From NCBI GenBank assembly GCA_947175035.1, contig CAMWLG010000011.1, positions 1-64,000 of the forward strand: 64,000 nt of DNA. The letters are read 5' to 3'. The stretch comes from an uncultured Lachnospiraceae bacterium (lineage in GTDB: Bacteria; Bacillota; Clostridia; Lachnospirales; Lachnospiraceae). Below the pieces are notes generated by a model. That model made no database searches, was not told where the DNA came from, and saw only the letters and a list, made by a program, of their open reading frames with translations. The translations under genes were made by a program, and so were the position numbers. Position 1 is the stretch's first letter; every line of letters starts with the position of its first letter. Below are positions 58,300 to 64,000 of the stretch, in pieces.

Positions 58300-59727
58300 A
58301 TGGCAGAACAAGCTAAGAAACCGATTAAAATTACGGAAACGGTATTGCGTGACGCACATCAGTCTTTGATCGCGACCAGAATGCCTACCAGCCTGATGCT
58401 TCCCATTGTGGAGAAGATGGATAAGGTGGGGTATCATTCCGTGGAGTGCTGGGGCGGTGCTACATTTGACGCATCCCTGCGTTTCCTGAAGGAAGATCCT
58501 TGGGACAGACTGAGAAAGCTGCGCGACGGTTTTAAGAATACAAAGCTGCAGATGCTGTTCAGAGGACAGAATATTCTGGGTTACAGACCCTATGCGGATG
58601 ACGTGGTGGACGCGTTTGTTGAGAAGTCTATTGCAAATGGTATTGACATCATTCGTATTTTTGACTGTTTGAATTATATGCCCAATCTGCAGGAGGCGGT
58701 AAACGCCACCAACAAGATTAAGAGCCGTGAGGGGCGCGGGCATGCGCAGGTTGCCCTGTCCTACACTCTGGGCGATGCTTACACGCTGGAATATTGGGCG
58801 GATATGGCAAAGAAGATTGAGGAGATGGGTGCAGATTCCATCTGTATCAAGGATATGGCGGGGCTTTTGGTTCCTTACAGGGCGACAGAGTTGATCTCGG
58901 CCATGAAGGAGAATACAAAGCTTCCCATCCAGCTGCATACGCATTATACCTCCGGTGTCGCTTCCATGACTTATCTGAAGGCGGTTGAGGCCGGTGTGGA
59001 CGTGATCGATACGGCGATGAGTCCCTTTGCCATGGGTACTTCCCAGCCTGCTACCGAGGTTATGGTGGAGACCTTCCGTGGTACGCCTTACGATACAGGA
59101 TTTGATCAGGATCTTTTGGCGGAGATTGCGGATTACTTTGCTCCTTATAGAGAGGAGTGCTTAAAGAGCGGACTTCTCAGCCCGAAGGTGTTGGGTGTGA
59201 ATATTAAGACATTGCTTTATCAGGTGCCCGGCGGTATGCTTTCCAACATGGTGAGCCAGCTCAAGGAGCAGAACGCTGAGGATAAGTATCGCGAGGTGCT
59301 GGAGGAGATTCCCAGGGTTCGTAAGGATCTGGGCGAGCCGCCCTTGGTTACTCCTTCCTCTCAGATTGTGGGTACTCAGGCAGTATTCAATGTGTTGATG
59401 GGCGAGAGATACAAGATGGCAACCAAGGAGACCAAGGCGGTGCTGCGCGGCGAGTATGGCCAGACAGTAAAGCCTATGAATCAGGAGGTTATCGACAAGG
59501 TAATCCCTGGGGAGAAGAGACTCACCGGACGTTTTGCGGATCAGATTGAGAACGAGATGGATAAGCTGGAGAGCGAGATGAAGGAATGGAAGCAGCAGGA
59601 TGAGGATGTGTTGTCCTATGCGCTGTTCCCTCAGGTTGCAACAGACTTCTTCAAGTATCGTCAGGCGCAGCAGGAGAAGGTGGATATGACCCAGGCAGAT
59701 ACCAAGAACGGGGCATACCCTGTATAA
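58300..59727 (+). CDS. Pyruvate/oxaloacetate carboxyltransferase (OadA / 5S-like), lacking a biotin domain
   Basis: ITETVLRDAHQSLIATRMPTSLMLPIVEKMDKVGYHSVECWGGATFDASLRFLKEDPWDRLRKL; ends without an AMKM domain. Confidence 0.94.
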   Translation: MAEQAKKPIKITETVLRDAHQSLIATRMPTSLMLPIVEKMDKVGYHSVECWGGATFDASLRFLKEDPWDRLRKLRDGFKNTKLQMLFRGQNILGYRPYADDVVDAFVEKSIANGIDIIRIFDCLNYMPNLQEAVNATNKIKSREGRGHAQVALSYTLGDAYTLEYWADMAKKIEEMGADSICIKDMAGLLVPYRATELISAMKENTKLPIQLHTHYTSGVASMTYLKAVEAGVDVIDTAMSPFAMGTSQPATEVMVETFRGTPYDTGFDQDLLAEIADYFAPYREECLKSGLLSPKVLGVNIKTLLYQVPGGMLSNMVSQLKEQNAEDKYREVLEEIPRVRKDLGEPPLVTPSSQIVGTQAVFNVLMGERYKMATKETKAVLRGEYGQTVKPMNQEVIDKVIPGEKRLTGRFADQIENEMDKLESEMKEWKQQDEDVLSYALFPQVATDFFKYRQAQQEKVDMTQADTKNGAYPV

Positions 59728-59835
59728 GGTTCATGGTACAATATGACCATATTCATGGCAGGAAACGGCCGAATGGCCATAATATACCGTGATTGCGCAG
59801 CAATCATGGTAAAATACAGATGTCCATGAAATATA

Positions 59836-59870
59836 TGCACAGGAACACAGATACTGGTTCCTGTGCATTT
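59836..59870 (+). terminator. Terminator after the carboxyltransferase operon
   Basis: TGCACAGGAAC ... GTTCCTGTGCATTTT. Confidence 0.85.
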
Positions 59871-59933
59871 TATTTCTTCTCTCTTATCCCTAATTCGTTG
59901 TGTTTTGTCGTGTCAAGCCACTAGATGTAGTAT

Positions 59934-59962
59934 TTGACAATAGTCTTTTTTCACTGTAAAAT
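59934..59962 (+). promoter_or_regulatory. Candidate sigma-A promoter for the tetR-like gene
   Basis: TTGACA-N17-TAAAAT. Confidence 0.6.
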
Positions 59963-60029
59963 AACAAGTGTTCTTTGCTTTAATTGATAAATTATGCCCC
60001 AAGAGGGATGAGAGACAGGAAGAGGAAAT

Positions 60030-60602
60030 ATGGCTCGTAAAGAATCCATTACCATTCAAATGATTTTAGATACCGCTTTTGAGATGACTAGGGAAGAGGG
60101 CTTTGCCAGTGTGACCGCCAGGAAGGTTGCGGCGAAGGCCGGTTGTTCCACACAGCCCATCTTTCGGGTTTATAAGAATATGGAAGAGCTCTGGGAGGCG
60201 GTTTATGAGCGGGCAGTGGGTTATTTTCAGGATTATTATAGTCTCTATCCCAGAGTGGGAAAGACTCCCTTTTCCAATTTAGGAATGGCTTATATTGCGT
60301 TTGCGAGGGAGGAGAGCCATCTGTTTGAACTGCTTTTCCTGACGGCGGGAACGGGCCCGGAGGGGAGCACGGTAAAGAAAAAGAGTATGTACGAGATTAT
60401 AAACGGACCGGAGGGGAACGTGGGTCACGAGATTAATCTGGCAAAGGAAGCCGGATGTTCCTCACCTGGGGATCTTTTCATGAAAATGTGGCTTTTTATT
60501 CATGGGGCGGCTTGTATGAGCCTCACTGGGGATTATGATTTATCGGATCAAGAGACAATGGCTCTTTTGGAAGGTTCCTACAGCGAGTTTGCCAAGGCAT
60601 GA
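60030..60602 (+). CDS. TetR family transcriptional regulator
   Basis: ITIQMILDTAFEMTREEGFASVTARKVAAKAGCSTQPIFRVYKNMEEL. Confidence 0.9.
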   Translation: MARKESITIQMILDTAFEMTREEGFASVTARKVAAKAGCSTQPIFRVYKNMEELWEAVYERAVGYFQDYYSLYPRVGKTPFSNLGMAYIAFAREESHLFELLFLTAGTGPEGSTVKKKSMYEIINGPEGNVGHEINLAKEAGCSSPGDLFMKMWLFIHGAACMSLTGDYDLSDQETMALLEGSYSEFAKA

Positions 60603-60616
60603 CAGTTGAGGTGAGT

Positions 60617-61537
60617 ATGAGCCAACAATATGATGTATTGAATAGAATCAATGAAAAATACGATAAGATGAGCAAAAGCCATAAGGCAATCGCCAATTTT
60701 ATCTTACAGCATTACGACCAGGCGGTGTTTATGACAGCCGCGAGGCTGGGAGCGGCCTTGGGCATCAGTGAGTCCACGGTGGTGCGGTTTGCGGCGGGGA
60801 TTGGCTATGAAGGCTATCCGGAGCTGCAGAAGGCGTTAGAGGAATGCGTGAAGGGGAAGCTGAGCAGTGTTCAGCGCATGGATGCCAAGTATGGCAAGAG
60901 TACCCAGTCAGAGATTTTGGCTTCTGTGATGAATGCGGATATGGAAAAGCTCCAGCACACCATAGACAATTTGGACGCCGCCGCCTTTGAGAGCGCTGTC
61001 ACCACGATTTTGGAGGCACAGACCGTGTACGTCATGGGACTGCGCAGCAACGAGCCCTTGGCGGGGTTCCTGCAATTTTACCTGAATATGATCCGGGGGA
61101 ATGTGGTGCTCCTGAATACGACCAGTGTCAGCGAAACATTTGAGCAAATGATACATATCAGTGAGAAGGACTGTTTCATTGGAATCAGTTTTCCCAGATA
61201 TTCCATGAGAACATTGAAGGCGATGGAATTTGCGAACGACAGGAATGCCAAGGTCATCGCCCTCACGGACAGCATCCATTCTCCCATGAATCTGTATTCC
61301 TCCTGTAACCTGTTGGCAAGGAGCGATATGGTGTCCATTGTGGATTCCCTTGTGGCTCCCTTGAGCGTCATCAATGCGTTGGTGGTGGCAATCTGTCTCA
61401 AGCGCCCTCAGGAGGTAAAGCGCAATCTGGAAATGTTGGAGGAGACCTGGAACAATTATCAGGTATATCTGAATGACGAGATTAACTTCATAGATGATGA
61501 ACCTATGTTGAATTATTCACTGAGACGGGAAGATTAG
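60617..61537 (+). CDS. MurR/RpiR family transcriptional regulator
   Basis: HTH KSHKAIANFILQHYDQAVFMTAARLGAALGISESTVVRFAAGIGYEGYPELQKAL plus SIS domain. Confidence 0.93.
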   Translation: MSQQYDVLNRINEKYDKMSKSHKAIANFILQHYDQAVFMTAARLGAALGISESTVVRFAAGIGYEGYPELQKALEECVKGKLSSVQRMDAKYGKSTQSEILASVMNADMEKLQHTIDNLDAAAFESAVTTILEAQTVYVMGLRSNEPLAGFLQFYLNMIRGNVVLLNTTSVSETFEQMIHISEKDCFIGISFPRYSMRTLKAMEFANDRNAKVIALTDSIHSPMNLYSSCNLLARSDMVSIVDSLVAPLSVINALVVAICLKRPQEVKRNLEMLEETWNNYQVYLNDEINFIDDEPMLNYSLRRED

Positions 61538-61539
61538 AA

Positions 61540-62823
61540 ATGAGCGAAATCATTGTAGTTGGCGGTGGTGCAGCGGGAATGATGGCGGCGTATGCCGCAT
61601 CAGGACGCGGGCACCACGTTGTTTTAATAGAGAAAAATGAAAAGCTGGGCAAGAAACTCTTTATCACAGGAAAGGGACGCTGTAATGTGACCAATGCGGC
61701 GGATATGGAGACGTTATTTGCCAATGTCTGCACCAATGAGAAGTTTCTTTACAGTGCCTTCTATGGCTTTGACAATCGGGCGGTGATGGAGTTGTTGGAA
61801 CAGGCGGGCTGTCCGTTAAAAACAGAGCGGGGGGAGCGGGTGTTTCCCGTGTCAGACCATTCCTCGGATGTGATCGCTGCCTTCGGGAGGCTGCTTAGGA
61901 AGGGTGGCGTAGAGGTGCGGCTGAACACGGAGGTGCAGGAGATTTTGTGGGAAGAGGCAGGCGGCGGGGAGGCTCAATCCCTGGGGCGTGTGCGCGGGGT
62001 AAGACTGCGGAGCGGGAAGGAACTATGTGGGGATGCCGTGATTGTCTGTACGGGCGGGCTGTCCTATCCACTGACGGGTTCAACGGGGGATGGTCTGAGA
62101 TTTGCTGAAGAGACAGGGCATAAGGTGACGGAATGTCGTCCCTCTCTGGTGCCCCTTCGGACGGCGGAGGAGTGGTGCAGGGATTTGATGGGTTTGTCGC
62201 TTAGAAACGTGGGACTTCGCATGGTCTGCGGCAAGAAGGAGCTGTATCGGGAGCAGGGGGAGATGCTGTTTACCCATTTCGGGGTCAGTGGACCCTTGGT
62301 GCTGACGGCGAGCTGCTATTACGGGAAGGCTGTGCGGCTGGCACAGAAAGCGAAGGAGGACGCGGGGGCTGTAAAGCTCTACATTGATCTGAAACCAGCG
62401 TTGGATATGGAGCAGCTGGACAGGAGGCTTTTGCGGGACTTCGAGGAGCAGAAGAACAAGCAGTTCAAGAACGCTTTGGGGGGATTATTCCCATCGAAAC
62501 TGATTCCTGTGATGGTGATGCTCTCGGGAATTGATGGGGAAAAGAAAGTAAACGAGATTACCAGGCAGGAGCGGCAGGAGTTCGCCAAGCTGATCAAGGC
62601 ACTGCCCCTGAACGTGACAGGGACGGGGGCCTATGAGGAGGCAATCATCACTCAAGGGGGTGTGTCTGTGAAGGAGGTGAATCCCTCCACCATGGAGTCT
62701 AAGAGGGTGAGCGGACTGTATTTTGCGGGGGAGGTTTTGGATTTAGACGCCCACACAGGGGGATTTAACCTGCAGATTGCGTGGTCAACCGGACATTTGG
62801 CGGGGGAGCGCGCGGGTGATTAA
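61540..62823 (+). CDS. NAD(P)/FAD-dependent oxidoreductase (HI0933/BaiN family)
   Basis: IIVVGGGAAGMMAAYAASGRGHHVVLIEKNEKLGKKLFITGKGRCNVTNAA; GGFNLQIAWSTGHLAG. Confidence 0.95.
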   Translation: MSEIIVVGGGAAGMMAAYAASGRGHHVVLIEKNEKLGKKLFITGKGRCNVTNAADMETLFANVCTNEKFLYSAFYGFDNRAVMELLEQAGCPLKTERGERVFPVSDHSSDVIAAFGRLLRKGGVEVRLNTEVQEILWEEAGGGEAQSLGRVRGVRLRSGKELCGDAVIVCTGGLSYPLTGSTGDGLRFAEETGHKVTECRPSLVPLRTAEEWCRDLMGLSLRNVGLRMVCGKKELYREQGEMLFTHFGVSGPLVLTASCYYGKAVRLAQKAKEDAGAVKLYIDLKPALDMEQLDRRLLRDFEEQKNKQFKNALGGLFPSKLIPVMVMLSGIDGEKKVNEITRQERQEFAKLIKALPLNVTGTGAYEEAIITQGGVSVKEVNPSTMESKRVSGLYFAGEVLDLDAHTGGFNLQIAWSTGHLAGERAGD

Positions 62824-62952
62824 TTTTCACACCTGAGCCATGAAACGGAGCATTCTCATAGTTGGCAAAGTTCGGTGACTTGTGTTATAATAAGCACATA
62901 TTTGAGGCAGGAAATGACCATCAGATGTGGGCATAGAATCAGGAGGAAAATC

Positions 62953-63612
62953 ATGAGTTACAATATAGCGGTCGACGGGCCCGCAGGTGCGGGCAAAAGC
63001 ACTATTGCGAGGGCGGTGGCAAAGAAATTACAGATCATCTATGTGGATACGGGGGCGATGTATCGCGCCATGGCGCTCTTTATGCTAAGGCAGGGGGTGA
63101 ATCCTGCGGACGGGACGGCTGTCAGCGAAAAATGCAGGGATGCGGACATCACGATTGCCTACGAGGGTGAGGAACAGGTGGTCTACTTAAATGGGGAGAA
63201 TGTCAATCCTTACCTGCGCACCGAGGAGGTGGGCAATATGGCGTCGTCTGTCAGTGTACAGCCCGCGGTGCGGGAGAAACTTGTGGAGCTGCAGCGGGTT
63301 TTGGCGGCGAAAGAGGACTGTATTATGGATGGGCGGGATATCGGTACATGCGTACTGCCGGATGCTCAGGTAAAAATCTATCTTACCGCCAGCAGCGAAG
63401 TGCGGGCAAAGCGGCGTTATGACGAGTTGGCGGCAAAGGGACAGGAATGCGATTTAGAGAAGATCAAGGCGGATATTGAGGACAGGGATGACCGGGACAT
63501 GCATAGAGAGCATTCTCCTTTGAGACAGGCGGCGGATGCTGTGTTGGTTGACAGCTCCGATATGACAGTAGACGAGGTAATCAATCGCATTTTGGAACTT
63601 TGTAGGAGATGA
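62953..63612 (+). CDS. cmk: Cytidylate kinase
   Basis: MSYNIAVDGPAGAGKSTIARAVAKKLQIIYVDTGAMYRAMALFML; MDGRDIGTCVLPDAQVKIYLTAS. Confidence 0.97.
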   Translation: MSYNIAVDGPAGAGKSTIARAVAKKLQIIYVDTGAMYRAMALFMLRQGVNPADGTAVSEKCRDADITIAYEGEEQVVYLNGENVNPYLRTEEVGNMASSVSVQPAVREKLVELQRVLAAKEDCIMDGRDIGTCVLPDAQVKIYLTASSEVRAKRRYDELAAKGQECDLEKIKADIEDRDDRDMHREHSPLRQAADAVLVDSSDMTVDEVINRILELCRR

Positions 63613-63614
63613 GT

Positions 63615-64000
63615 ATGGAAGTAAGGCTGGCTGAGTGCGCGGGTTTCTGTTTTGGAGTGAAACGTGCCCTTGAGATGGTGTATGAGCAGTTGAAAACAGG
63701 GAAAACTATATATACTTATGGGCCGATTGTCCACAATGAGGAGGTTGTGCGGGAGTTGGAGCGGCAGGGCGTCAGGGTAGTCGATGGAGAGGAAGAGCTT
63801 CAGGGGCTGCAAGGCGGGTCTTTTGGGGAAACGGATACAGGCGAAACGAAGGTGCCAGACACCGCTTGCGGGGACAAGCCATGCGCGATCATCATCCGTG
63901 CCCACGGTGTGCCGCGGGAGACACAAAGGGTTATGGAGCAATGTGGTTTTGAGTGTATTGACGCGACTTGTCCTTTTGTAAAGCATATTCACAAAATTGT
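63615..64000 (+). CDS. ispH: 4-hydroxy-3-methylbut-2-enyl diphosphate reductase (IspH), partial, runs off the right edge
   Basis: MEVRLAECAGFCFGVKRALEMVYEQL...YTYGPIVHNEEVVRELERQGVRVV...IIIRAHGVPRETQRVMEQCGFECIDATCPFVKHIHKI. Confidence 0.93.
   Translation, partial: MEVRLAECAGFCFGVKRALEMVYEQLKTGKTIYTYGPIVHNEEVVRELERQGVRVVDGEEELQGLQGGSFGETDTGETKVPDTACGDKPCAIIIRAHGVPRETQRVMEQCGFECIDATCPFVKHIHKI

Overview
This 64-kb window looks like a chromosomal segment of a spore-forming Clostridia (Lachnospiraceae-like) genome. It is mostly conserved core genes. From left to right: an AT-rich accessory edge (1-4.9 kb) with a Big_2-type surface protein interrupted by a stop codon, small membrane proteins, an orphan PstS-like protein and a probable integrase-gene scar; ychF; an ECF sigma / PepSY-like membrane protein / solute-binding lipoprotein operon; a dcw cell-division cluster (mraZ-rsmH-ftsL-pbp-pbp-mraY-murD-ftsW-murA-divIB-ftsZ) running into spoIIGA-sigE; an AraC-HTH+GGDEF fusion and a methyltransferase lying between sigE and an inverted sigG; ymxH-like, nrdR, spoVB-like and mnmA; gap-pgk-DUF3592-tpiA; a SUFU-domain protein; a YetA/PcRGLX-like protein; yqeG-aroE-aroK::aroQ fusion-efp; DUF5688-rpsU; two D,D-carboxypeptidases flanking scpAB; a biotin-dependent Na+-pumping carboxyltransferase cluster holding both 12S-like and 5S-like subunits; TetR and RpiR regulators, a BaiN/HI0933 flavoprotein, cmk and a 5' part of ispH carrying an unusual insertion. 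I recognised no rRNA, tRNA or CRISPR array. All family names come from reading the translations by eye, with no database search. The best leads are the stop codon exactly at a conserved Big_2 Trp, the 61-bp duplicated leader plus MGKDLKGN integrase scar, the AraC-GGDEF fusion inside the sigE/sigG locus, the DUF3887-like/OadG lipoprotein in a transcarboxylase-like pump cluster, the AroK-AroQ fusion, the palindrome-bearing insertion in IspH, and the hairpin that sequesters the dacF-like ribosome-binding site.
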